Assembly: GCF_046498435.1 (NCBI RefSeq)
Contig: NZ_JAWOAR010000180.1
Location: 1-30,557, forward strand
From: Longimonas sp046498435
GTDB taxonomy: Bacteria; Bacteroidota; Rhodothermia; Rhodothermales; Salinibacteraceae
Direction of reading: 5' to 3'
DNA length: 30,557 bases
Position numbers and translations under genes: made by a program. Each line of letters begins with the position of its first letter. The stretch's first letter is position 1. Below the pieces are notes generated by a model. The model saw only the letters and a program-made list of their open reading frames with translations. It was not told the DNA's origin and did no database searches. This document shows positions 7,913 to 14,889 of this stretch, in pieces.

Positions 7913-7998
7913 GCCCGAGTGGCGGAATTGGTAGACGCGCATGGTTGAGGGCCATGTGGCCGTTTTAGGCCGTGGAGGTTCGAGTCCTCTCTCGGGCA
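7913..7998 (+). tRNA. tRNA-Leu (anticodon GAG)
   Basis: This is a class II tRNA of 86 nt: acceptor GCCCGAG/CTCGGGC, D arm starting GCGGAATTGGTAGACGC, anticodon stem CATGG/CCATG around TTGAGGG, a long variable arm (TGGCCGTTTTAGGCCG), T arm GGAGG-TTCGAGT-CCTCT, discriminator A. The anticodon GAG reads CTC/CTT leucine codons. CCA is not encoded. Confidence 0.97.
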
Positions 7999-8010
7999 CA
8001 TATCGACACG

Positions 8011-8049
8011 AAGAGCGCCTTGGAGCTTTGCCTTCAAGGCGCTCTTTTT
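8011..8049 (+). terminator. Rho-independent terminator after tRNA-Leu
   Basis: AAGAGCGCCTTG (8011-8022) pairs perfectly with CAAGGCGCTCTT (8035-8046), giving a 12-bp stem with a 12-nt loop. The stem runs into a T tract (8045-8048). It ends the tRNA-Lys/tRNA-Leu transcript. Confidence 0.9.
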
Positions 8050-8063
8050 GTTGCTCCTGTTTA

Positions 8064-8135
8064 CACCAACTCCGGTTGCAGCGTTTCGGCATCGCTCCTC
8101 TGCAGCGCACCGGATGTACTTCGTAGGTCGGGGCC
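8064..8135 (+). repeat. Dispersed intergenic repeat family A, copy 1
   Basis: The segment beginning ACCAACTCCGGTTGCAG is shared, with scattered substitutions, with 13511-13593 (minus strand) and 19625-19712 (plus strand). Common landmarks are CCGGTTGCAG, GCGG/TCGG-CATCGCT-CTC, and CACCGG. This copy ends at the stop codon of the cyclic-nucleotide-binding-fold gene and is shorter at its right end than the other two. Confidence 0.75.
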
Positions 8136-8735
8136 CTACGAATCGCCGGAGGCTGCACGATCGAGTGCCTGGGCCGACGCATCAGCATAGCACTGTAAGG
8201 CCACCTTACGGCCGTCGCGCTCGCCGATCACGTCCACAAGAGACGCATATTGCTGCGCCATGAAGCGAAGCAGCGCCTGCTGGATGTCGAGTGCAGCTTT
8301 GGGATGACGCTGCGAGAGGCTGCTCAGATCGGGCCGAAAGAACCCGGCGACCTCTACAGCAGTGACGGCCTCAGCGGTTTCCATACGTCGGAAGTCACCC
8401 ATCAGCGAGAGCGCGCCGAAAAGCGTGTTGGGACCGGCCATGCGCATCTCGAAGCGCTCGTCTTTCCAGTTGGCACACAGGCGCACCTGGCCTTTCTCGA
8501 CCACGTAGAGCCCCAGGCCGGGGTCGTGCTCGTAGTAGATTACCTCGCCGGGCTGGTAGGTGCGTGGGTGCATGGCTTCAGCCATCACGCGGTGCGTGCG
8601 TGCAGCACAGGTTTCGAAGACAGGTACCTCGGTTAGCACATCCTGAATACGCTCGACCTCCGTATCGGGCTTCGACGCCGAAAGCTGGCGATAGAGCCGC
8701 TTGGAAACGCGTTGCACCGTGCGAATGATGGACAT
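8136..8735 (-). CDS. Cyclic-nucleotide-binding-fold protein without DNA-binding domain
   Basis: The 199-residue protein holds a single Crp/Fnr-type effector domain (about residues 37-165): VFETCAARTHRVMAEAMHPRTYQPGEVIYYEHDPGLGLYVVEKGQVRL is the usual beta-roll start, and LFGALSLMGDFRRMETAEAVTAVEVAGF corresponds to the phosphate-binding cassette region. The cassette lacks the RT/RS arginine dipeptide in its ordinary place (it reads RRMETAEA), so nucleotide binding is uncertain. The remaining C-terminal 35 residues do not form a recognisable winged helix, so it is not a standard transcription factor. It may act as a sensor or adaptor. It lies 101 nt downstream of the Omp85-type gene on the same strand and could be cotranscribed with it. 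Its 3' end abuts dispersed repeat A, so its last residues may be repeat-derived. Confidence 0.75.
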   Translation of the reverse strand: MSIIRTVQRVSKRLYRQLSASKPDTEVERIQDVLTEVPVFETCAARTHRVMAEAMHPRTYQPGEVIYYEHDPGLGLYVVEKGQVRLCANWKDERFEMRMAGPNTLFGALSLMGDFRRMETAEAVTAVEVAGFFRPDLSSLSQRHPKAALDIQQALLRFMAQQYASLVDVIGERDGRKVALQCYADASAQALDRAASGDS

Positions 8736-8836
8736 GACGGGGAGAAGTCAGCAGAGGGGAGCGGACGAAGATGATGCGTGGAACGCAACGCATGGGCATC
8801 TCCCTGAACAACTACACCGAGCAACTACAGGGGATG

Positions 8837-11338
8837 CTAAAATGAGTGGCCGATGCCAAAGTGGAGCCGGGGATCGCGGAAACCATTGCGAAACACGTCA
8901 TTGTTTAGTGGCGAGGGGTCATGCATCCGGTACGCCAAGTCCAACCGCACGATAAAGAACTCCCACGCAATGCGCAAGCCAAGCCCGGCCCCTACCCCCA
9001 GTTCGCGGGGTGCGGTAGCCACCTGAAAGCGTCCGCTGGCGCGCTCGGGCTGGCCATCAGCGGCGGCGGTGGCCAGCCCCGGATTACGGGGGCCGAACCA
9101 GACGTTTCCTGCGTCGGCAAAGCCAGTAAGGAGCCAGTTAGCAGCCAGTAGCCCGCGAATGACGCGCGTACGCAGTTCTACGTTGGCCTCCAGCTTAATG
9201 TCGCCCCCTAAGATGTTGGCGACATCGCCGTTGGCACTGGGTTGCATGTCGGCCCCCGGAGCCAGCAGCGTGGTACTTCCGGGGCCGAGTTCGCGCAGGC
9301 CCCATCCGCGCACGCTGGTGCCACCGCCGCTAAAGTAGCGCCGGTCGAACGGCACCACATTGGGAATGCCAAACGGATGCGCCATGCCACCAAACGCTCG
9401 CAGGGCCAGTGTAGAGCGTCCCCCACCCAGCCGCAGATAGCGACGTAGATCAACCTGGCCCCGCAGGTATGGGCGATACAGCAACGATTGGCCTCCAAAA
9501 CCAGGCACTGTGCTGGTCAACGACCCAGGCGAGAACGCAAACCAGTCGAGCGCCAGCGGAATGACATTGCCAACTTCAAACGAGCCTTCGTACACGTGGC
9601 CGCGCTCGCGACGTAAGGGGTTTGCGGTAATCGACTGAAGCGTGTAGCGGAGCGCGCTGTTAAACTGCGGTTCGGTGTAGTCTTCGACAATCTGGCGCCG
9701 CTGCACTGGATCGGTAATGCCAGTGCCATCGCCTGGTCCCAGCACACGGTCCAAGAACCGCTCGCTGAACTGGTCAAGCGTGTCGGGATTGCTAATCGTA
9801 AGATCGACCACATCGATCAAGGAGCGGAGCGATTCGGTATGGTCGAGCTCCAGCCGAAGCTGCGCCCCCAGCCGCGCTCGGATGCGCAAGCGCAGATCGT
9901 CGCGCCGCGCGGTAAGTCCGCTAAGCGAAAGGCGCGTACGGGCTTCGATGGGACTGAACCAGTCGTCGAGGCCGCCAAACGGATACACCAGGTAGGGCAG
10001 CGTAAGCGAAGGTTCTGCTTCCAGCTGCACGGACGTAAGCGAGTCCAGGTTGGTAGCCACTGAGGCTGCGGTGCGCATCTGAAACCGCTCGCCGCCGCCC
10101 AGCACGTTGGTGTTTTCGTAGGTCAGGCCCACCCCCAGCCCCAGTTCGCTTTCTACATCGCTTACCACCTCGCGCTGCAGCGCAAACGTTTCGGCACGTA
10201 GCTGATGGCGTTCGCGCGTGCGGGCTTCCACACGAATGGGCAGAAACACGTCTTCGCCCTCCGAATGGCGGAGCGTATCGCTTAACTGCGGACTAAGGTT
10301 CGTAAAGGTGAATGCGCCGGTGCCTTCCAGGCGACGCTTTGTTGCCAGCAGTTGCTCCTGGCTGTAGTAGTCACCGGGAGTAAACTGCAATGCGCGCTCC
10401 AGGAGTGCCGGGCTCAGGCGGCGCTCTGAGCGAATCGTGGCAGATACGGTAGGCGTCCAGCCCGCACTACTGTCTACCGCAACATCCAGCATTGCTGTGC
10501 GCGTATTGCCTTCAGCGAGCGGGCCTTCGACCTCGAAATTAACGTCGCCAAAGCGGTACCGGGGCCCCGGTCGCACACGCATCTGCACATCGAACGAGTC
10601 GGGTTGCGGAGTGAAGACCAGCGCACGGATCGAATCGCGCGATACAGCCGCATATCCGCCATTGCGAAGCGCGCGGAGGATGCGCTGACGCTCTTCGAGG
10701 AGCCGTGGCGTTTCGTAGCGCTCACCTGCAAGATCGATCTTGAACCGGTTATCATCGGATGGCGTGGCCTCGTCAAAGACTGATACATTCACGATCTCCT
10801 CCTGTACCGATTCAGGCAGGCCGCGTAGTCCCACGTATTCGAGCGAGCGTAGATATGTAGGCGGCCCTTCGTCGATGCGAAAATGGACCGTTGCGCGGTG
10901 GTCTTCCGGGTCTTCCTCAACATCGACAGTGATGTCGGCGTCGCGAAAGCCCTGCTGCTCGTAGAATACGCGCAGGCGCTCTACGTCGTTATCGATGACG
11001 GCAGGATCAAGGTACGCGGGAGCCTCGCCACTTGCTCGGAACGCATCCCCCACGCGTCCACCTATCGTATCCCCAAACTGATAGACCCAGCGCCACCACG
11101 TGAATCCGGGAATACTCAGAACCCGGCGGTTTGCCTGCGTCTGGATACGCTGGCGCAGCCGAGACGTGCTGATGGCGTCGTTCCCCGTGATGCGCACACG
11201 CCGGATGAGGGGCTGGTCGTCCAAATCGCTGGTGGTGAGCGACGGGCGCTCCTGGGCCGTAGCAACGGGCGGCACGGCTCCAAGCCCCAGCACGACCAGT
11301 GCAATCCCATAAGACAGCAGACGAAGAAGGAGCTTCAC
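8837..11338 (-). CDS. BamA/TamA-like Omp85 outer-membrane protein
   Basis: Read from a GTG at 11338 the protein has 833 residues: a hydrophobic signal peptide (KLLLRLLSYGIALVVLGLGAVPPVATAQ), POTRA-like domains in the first half (IRRVRITGNDAISTSRLRQRI; ERLRVFYEQQGFRDADITVDV; FRIDEGPPTYLRSLEYVG), and a C-terminal beta-barrel of about 400 residues. The barrel carries SGGGTSVRGWGLRELGPG near residue 678, the Omp85 lid-loop motif with RGW in place of RGF/Y, and ends LHFGIGHSF with the terminal phenylalanine needed for barrel insertion. This is the TamA/TamL-like type common in Bacteroidota, which helps assemble other outer-membrane proteins. The frame stays open upstream to 11581, but that extension is cysteine- and arginine-rich, would overlap moeZ, and would bury the signal peptide, so the GTG start is preferred. 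Confidence 0.88.
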   Translation of the reverse strand: MKLLLRLLSYGIALVVLGLGAVPPVATAQERPSLTTSDLDDQPLIRRVRITGNDAISTSRLRQRIQTQANRRVLSIPGFTWWRWVYQFGDTIGGRVGDAFRASGEAPAYLDPAVIDNDVERLRVFYEQQGFRDADITVDVEEDPEDHRATVHFRIDEGPPTYLRSLEYVGLRGLPESVQEEIVNVSVFDEATPSDDNRFKIDLAGERYETPRLLEERQRILRALRNGGYAAVSRDSIRALVFTPQPDSFDVQMRVRPGPRYRFGDVNFEVEGPLAEGNTRTAMLDVAVDSSAGWTPTVSATIRSERRLSPALLERALQFTPGDYYSQEQLLATKRRLEGTGAFTFTNLSPQLSDTLRHSEGEDVFLPIRVEARTRERHQLRAETFALQREVVSDVESELGLGVGLTYENTNVLGGGERFQMRTAASVATNLDSLTSVQLEAEPSLTLPYLVYPFGGLDDWFSPIEARTRLSLSGLTARRDDLRLRIRARLGAQLRLELDHTESLRSLIDVVDLTISNPDTLDQFSERFLDRVLGPGDGTGITDPVQRRQIVEDYTEPQFNSALRYTLQSITANPLRRERGHVYEGSFEVGNVIPLALDWFAFSPGSLTSTVPGFGGQSLLYRPYLRGQVDLRRYLRLGGGRSTLALRAFGGMAHPFGIPNVVPFDRRYFSGGGTSVRGWGLRELGPGSTTLLAPGADMQPSANGDVANILGGDIKLEANVELRTRVIRGLLAANWLLTGFADAGNVWFGPRNPGLATAAADGQPERASGRFQVATAPRELGVGAGLGLRIAWEFFIVRLDLAYRMHDPSPLNNDVFRNGFRDPRLHFGIGHSF

Positions 11339-11555
11339 AAAAACAGGGACAGGTCCGGCAAACAAACGCACAACGCGACATCCTGTACATGCAGGACGCC
11401 GCGTTGTGTTGCCACACGCAAACGAAAGTGTGCGAACCCGTTTTGATTTCTTACTTTGGGCTCCACAGGCACTCCCCACAGTCAAGGCGCTGCGAGCGGT
11501 GCCTCGCGAGGGTCGGGGGCAGCTGTTCGGGGCTTCCAGAACTTGAGATCGTTCT

Positions 11556-12740
11556 TTAATACGTCGGCACGCTGTTATCAATCTTGTCGCTCCACGCCAG
11601 GATGCCGCCCTTTAGGTTCGAGGCGTCGTAACCCTGCTGGCGCAAGAATTTCGTAGCACGTTCCGACCGGGCCCCCGAGCGGCAGTGCACCACAACAGGT
11701 TCATCGGTCTCGACCTGGAGTTCACTCAGGCGGTTGGGCAGTTCGTCAACGGGGATGAGCTGGTCGGCATCCATCGAGGCGATGTCGGCTTCGTGCGGCT
11801 TGCGTACGTCGAGCACGAAGGGAGCGGTGCCACTATCGCGAGCAGCTTTCAGCTCTTGAACGGTGGTTTCGGGAACAGCCATGTCATCATCGGTTGATTC
11901 GTCAGCATTCGGAATGCCGCAAAACGCCTCGTAGTCAATCAGTTCCGTCTGCGTTGCGTTGTCACTACAAATTACGCAATCCGGATTTTTGCGGACGCTC
12001 AGCGTACGGAAGTTCATGCTCAGCGCATCGATCATGAGCAGTCGCCCAATCAGCGGCTCGCCGATGCCGGTAATCAGCTTGATGACCTCGGTGGCTTGCA
12101 GCGTGCCCACGAGTCCGGGCAGCACGCCCAGCACGCCGCCCTCGGCACACGAGGGTACGAGTCCCGGAGGCGGCGGCTCTTCGTACAGGCAGCGGTAGCA
12201 GGGGCCATCTTCGGTGGCAAAGACCGACACCTGCCCCTCAAACCGGAAGATGGAGGCGTACACGTTCGGTGTGCCGGTAAGCACGCACGCGTCGTTGACC
12301 AGGTAGCGTGTGGGAAAGTTGTCGGTGCCGTCGGCGACCACATCGTACTGCTCCACGATGTTGAGCGCATTCTCGCTGCTCAGGCGCACCTCGTGGCGGG
12401 TCATATCCACATGCGGATTCAGGTCGCTAAGGCGCTCTTCGGCTGCATCGAGCTTGGGCCGGCCCACATCGCTGGTGCCGTACAGAATCTGGCGTTGCAG
12501 GTTGGAAGCCTCCACATGGTCAAAATCGACCAGTCCAATGTGCCCCACACCCGCTGCCGCCAGATACATGGCGGCGGGTGACCCCAGTCCGCCCGCGCCC
12601 ACGAGCAAGACCGAGGCCTGCTTGAGCTTCTCCTGGCCCGTGCGGCCAAACTCAGGCAGCGTAAGGTGCCGGTTGTACCGGCGCAACTCTTCGGTTGAAA
12701 GCGAAGCCGCCTGTTCGTTCTGTTCGTTGGTCACTTGCAT
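11556..12740 (-). CDS. moeZ: MoeB/MoeZ-type adenylyltransferase with C-terminal rhodanese domain
   Basis: This 394-residue protein activates the C-terminal glycine of a ubiquitin-like sulfur carrier by adenylation and then passes sulfur to it. The N-terminal E1-like domain (about residues 15-270) has LRRYNRHLTLPEFG, the ATP-binding GAGGLGSP, DFDHVEASNLQRQ, and ADGTDNFPTRYLVND. Two CxxC pairs (CYRCL and CVICSD) would hold a structural zinc. The C-terminal rhodanese domain (about 290-394) has VLDVRKPHEAD and the persulfide loop VVHCRSGARSERA with its catalytic cysteine. This architecture is that of mycobacterial MoeZ and eukaryotic MOCS3. The start at 12740 is preferred over an ATG four codons earlier because it has the TTTGCTATG context seen at other genes here. 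The CysO-like carrier gene 202 nt upstream is the probable partner. Confidence 0.93.
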   Translation of the reverse strand: MQVTNEQNEQAASLSTEELRRYNRHLTLPEFGRTGQEKLKQASVLLVGAGGLGSPAAMYLAAAGVGHIGLVDFDHVEASNLQRQILYGTSDVGRPKLDAAEERLSDLNPHVDMTRHEVRLSSENALNIVEQYDVVADGTDNFPTRYLVNDACVLTGTPNVYASIFRFEGQVSVFATEDGPCYRCLYEEPPPPGLVPSCAEGGVLGVLPGLVGTLQATEVIKLITGIGEPLIGRLLMIDALSMNFRTLSVRKNPDCVICSDNATQTELIDYEAFCGIPNADESTDDDMAVPETTVQELKAARDSGTAPFVLDVRKPHEADIASMDADQLIPVDELPNRLSELQVETDEPVVVHCRSGARSERATKFLRQQGYDASNLKGGILAWSDKIDNSVPTY

Positions 12741-12765
12741 AGCAAATCGCAACTATTTCGAGAAG

Positions 12766-12785
12766 GGACACGGTGCTCTGTGTCC
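12766..12785. promoter_or_regulatory. Inverted repeat just upstream of moeZ
   Basis: GGACAC (12766-12771) and GTGTCC (12780-12785) form a perfect 6-bp inverted repeat with an 8-nt spacer, about 26 nt before the moeZ start. It could be an operator or a hairpin in the leader. The support is positional only. Confidence 0.25.
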
Positions 12786-12832
12786 ATACAAAAAAGGGTA
12801 GCGGGTAGACGTTAAGTGACGGCTTTTCCGAT

Positions 12833-12852
12833 AAAAAAGCCTCCCCTGGGGC
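12833..12852 (-). terminator. Possible terminator after the CysO-like gene
   Basis: On the minus strand GCCCC-AGG-GGAGGC (12852-12839) makes a short GC stem with one bulge, followed by six T residues (12838-12833). It lies about 90 nt past the carrier stop codon and would separate carrier and moeZ transcription at least partly. Confidence 0.45.
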
Positions 12853-12942
12853 GAACGACACCGAAAGCATTCGGCACAAGTTACCCCGTTCGCTCTCGCC
12901 AGCCCTACCGGAGACGTCCGCGGTGGCAAGGCATCCAGCTTC

Positions 12943-13236
12943 TTAACGAGCACATCCGCCAGCTATGGAGGGCACAATTGAGACCTCGGCCCCCTCGTTG
13001 AGGGCGGTGTCGGGCCCGTCGAGATAGCGAATGTCGTCGTCATCCACATAGATGTTCACGAACTGACGCAACTCGCCTGCGTCGGTGTACAGGTTGCTCT
13101 TCAACTCCGGGTAGCGCTCCACCAGGTTCTGTAGCGCCACGCCTACGGTAGTGCCTGTAGCACGGGCCGTCGCTTGATCGTCGGTCGCGCTGCGAAGCGG
13201 CGTCGGAATGTGAAACGTGACGGTGGGTGTACTCAT
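12943..13236 (-). CDS. CysO-like (MoaD/ThiS family) sulfur-carrier protein with extended C-terminus
   Basis: This 97-residue protein has the beta-grasp sequence of CysO/MoaD carriers: VTFHIPTPLR at the start, LVERYPELKSNL in the middle, and FVNIYVDDDDIRYLDGPDTAL followed by EGAEVSIVPSIAGG near the end, closely like mycobacterial CysO. In such proteins the terminal diglycine becomes a thiocarboxylate that donates sulfur, for cysteine made from O-phosphoserine in the CysO/CysM route. Here the diglycine (Gly93-Gly94) is not terminal: Cys95-Ala96-Arg97 follow before a TAA at 12945-12943. The tail would have to be removed by a protease before activation, as the JAMM enzyme QbsD does for QbsE. The MoeZ-like activating enzyme lies downstream, but no CysM or JAMM protease gene is in the window. 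The start is CCGCTATG. Confidence 0.9.
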   Translation of the reverse strand: MSTPTVTFHIPTPLRSATDDQATARATGTTVGVALQNLVERYPELKSNLYTDAGELRQFVNIYVDDDDIRYLDGPDTALNEGAEVSIVPSIAGGCAR

Positions 13237-13326
13237 AGCGGGTCGTGGTCAATGCAAAGTATTCAGCAGTGCAAGGCTATTTATCAGCCCGTCCTTTGGT
13301 TCTCACAACTCCAGGTGTATAAATAA

Positions 13327-13365
13327 TGTTACCAGCAGTCCGCCCGATGGCGGGGTTGAGGGTAA
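13327..13365. promoter_or_regulatory. Nested hairpin upstream of the CysO-like gene
   Basis: GTTACC (13327-13332) pairs with GGTAAC (13360-13365), enclosing CCGCC-CGAT-GGCGG (13339-13352). It lies about 90-130 nt upstream of the carrier start on the minus strand and is next to an AT-rich stretch that could hold a promoter. It may be a leader RNA element or a repeat; I cannot match it to a known riboswitch. Confidence 0.3.
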
Positions 13366-13423
13366 CCATCAGGCCAAGAAGGGGCTTTATAGAAGCCTAT
13401 CTCCTTCGGCATTGATACAGAAA

Positions 13424-13600
13424 TGGATGGGTAATACCAACTCCGTATGATTCGTTGGTGTGTGGAGGAATGGACGTGTGAAGGGGGAATGAGAAAAGCG
13501 TCCATCTGTCTATCCCCACACGAGGCCGAAGACCGACTGACGACCTACATCCGGTGCTTTGTAGAGGAGCGATACCGCAATACTGCAACCGGATTTGGAG
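13424..13600. repeat. Composite repeat block with family A copy 2 (minus strand)
   Basis: On the minus strand 13593-13511 reads TCCGGTTGCAGTATTGCGG and continues with the CATCGCT-like, CACCGG and GTCAGTCGG landmarks of family A. It matches the copy at 19625-19712 through a GGCCTCGTGTG block. About 70 nt away on the plus strand GGGTAATACCAACTCCG (13430-13446) resembles the left end of the same element, so the block may be a broken inverted pair. It makes up much of the 609-nt gene-free stretch 13237-13845; the remainder holds the nested hairpin, the sigma-factor terminator and nothing else I recognise. Confidence 0.7.
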
Positions 13601-13745
13601 GCGTGCTTTGACCTAACTCTAACTAACCGCTGCTGGTAGGACAACCTCCTTATCGCAGTTGTTTTGCTCTCATTGGGAGATCTCCTTCAGAATGGCAAAG
13701 GGTGGAGAAGCGGTGCTATCGCAGACAACTCAGCCCCTCAACAAG

Positions 13746-13780
13746 AAAAACGCCCCACCGAGAGCACATCTCGATGGGGC
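13746..13780 (-). terminator. Rho-independent terminator of the sigma-factor gene
   Basis: On the minus strand GCCCCATCGAGA (13780-13769) pairs with TCTCGGTGGGGC (13763-13752) through a 12-bp stem (one G-T pair) and a 5-nt loop, followed by G and five T residues (13750-13746). It lies about 65 nt past the stop codon. Confidence 0.85.
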
Positions 13781-13845
13781 GCGGTCTGTATATTTGGGGT
13801 GGCAACGCCTGTGGCATCCCCCTGAACCCATATGTCGTGCGGGAA

Positions 13846-14502
13846 TCAGCTTTCGCCTTCGAAGGGGTAGACGTCTTTCAGGAGCGCCTGCAGCTTGGTT
13901 CGTCCGCGATTGATGCGGCTTTTGACCGTGCCCATAGGCAGGCCAGTGATCTCCGCAATCTCGTCGTAGGCGAGCTGCTGGATGTCGCGCAGCACCACCA
14001 CTTCGCGGAAGGCGGGCGGAATCTCGTTCATCGCCTCCTGAATGTAGTGGTCCTGAATCGTGCTCTCCGCGTGCTTGTCGGGCGAGAACGACTCATCCGG
14101 GATTTCCATCTCGTACTCTTCGTTGTCCCGGTTCACCGACTGGATGGACTGCATCCGGCGGCGTTTGCGCTTGCGGTATTCGGAACGAGCCAGGTTCCCG
14201 GCAATGGTGTAGAGCCATGTCGAGAACTTCGCAATGCGCCGGTAGGAGTGGCGGTTGCGATGCACCCGCAGAAACGTCTCCTGCAACAGGTCTTCGCAGC
14301 GCTTCATATCGCCCAGAAAGCGATAGAGGTACTGCATGAGCCGGTCGGAGTACCGCTCCACAAGAATATTGAATGCCTCCACGGTACCGGCCTGAAACTG
14401 CGACATGAGGTCTTCATCGCTCATGTCTTGGAGCGCATCATACCGATTGAAGGACTTGGTGTCCTTCTTCGTTTTGGTTACGACTTCTTTGTCCTTCGCC
14501 AT
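13846..14502 (-). CDS. ECF-type RNA polymerase sigma factor
   Basis: This 218-residue protein has sigma-70 regions 2 and 4 only. Region 2 (about residues 28-115) includes DEDLMSQFQAGTVEAFNILVERYSDRL, the core-binding RCEDLLQETFLRV, and FSTWLYTIAGNLARSEYRKRKRR, which contacts the -10 element. Region 4 (about 155-210) includes IPPAFREVVVLRDIQQLAYDEIAEITGLPMGTVKSRINRGRTKL with its helix-turn-helix. The N-terminus is lysine-rich and somewhat longer than usual for SigW/RpoE-like factors, and the linker between regions is strongly acidic (NRDNEEYEMEIPDE). No anti-sigma factor gene follows it; the downstream side is a terminator and a gap. It is therefore either controlled from elsewhere or of the type without a cognate anti-sigma. 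The start ATATATGGCG has no purine-rich ribosome site. Confidence 0.93.
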   Translation of the reverse strand: MAKDKEVVTKTKKDTKSFNRYDALQDMSDEDLMSQFQAGTVEAFNILVERYSDRLMQYLYRFLGDMKRCEDLLQETFLRVHRNRHSYRRIAKFSTWLYTIAGNLARSEYRKRKRRRMQSIQSVNRDNEEYEMEIPDESFSPDKHAESTIQDHYIQEAMNEIPPAFREVVVLRDIQQLAYDEIAEITGLPMGTVKSRINRGRTKLQALLKDVYPFEGES

Positions 14503-14889
14503 ATATCTGCTATCGTTGCTACGTAAACGCCAATGGGTAGCGGGGCGTGTCTGTCCGTACTTCTATATACGGGCCAAGCTAAACCAAACGCAAATGCAAG
14601 TTGTCACGAATACGGCACGCCCTGCCTTGTTCCTCCACACCTGCTTTGTGGACTATCATTGCAGCAAATTACAGTCCAACATGCGGAAATGGGAGCAGTT
14701 TGCCGTAAAGAGACGTGAAATTGCCGTTTTTTGCGCCATCCTGTCGGTAGAGCGTCGCATCGGCAGGGGCCTGCTGGGCGCTCGGATTGCGCTGGTGGCG
14801 TTTTTCCGAGGTGTTACCTACGTTGTCTTCCAGGTTTTCGCCCCGATCTGTTGTCTTTCGCATACGCTCACCCATACGTTTTGTCTATC
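14503..14889. other. Divergent intergenic region, sigma factor / asparaginase
   Basis: This 387-nt stretch separates two divergent genes and should hold both promoters. TGGACT (14649-14654) and AGTCCA (14673-14678) form an inverted repeat around an 18-nt spacer. TACGTTGT at 14819-14826 is identical to the -7 box proposed for tRNA-Lys and lies 64 nt before the asparaginase start, but I see no good -33 partner. No small gene with convincing coding character is visible. Confidence 0.4.

Noticed and set aside
8136..8735. Calling the cyclic-nucleotide-fold protein a Crp/Fnr transcription factor
   Set aside because: No winged-helix DNA-binding region follows the effector domain.
11339..11581. Extra 81-residue N-terminal extension of the Omp85-type protein
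   Set aside because: The frame is open but the extension is rich in Cys and Arg, overlaps the moeZ stop codon and would place the signal peptide internally. The GTG at 11338 fits a secreted barrel protein.
13327..13365. Molybdenum-cofactor or other named riboswitch before the sulfur-carrier gene
   Set aside because: The hairpin is too small and lacks the conserved cores of the riboswitches I know; kept only as an unassigned structure.
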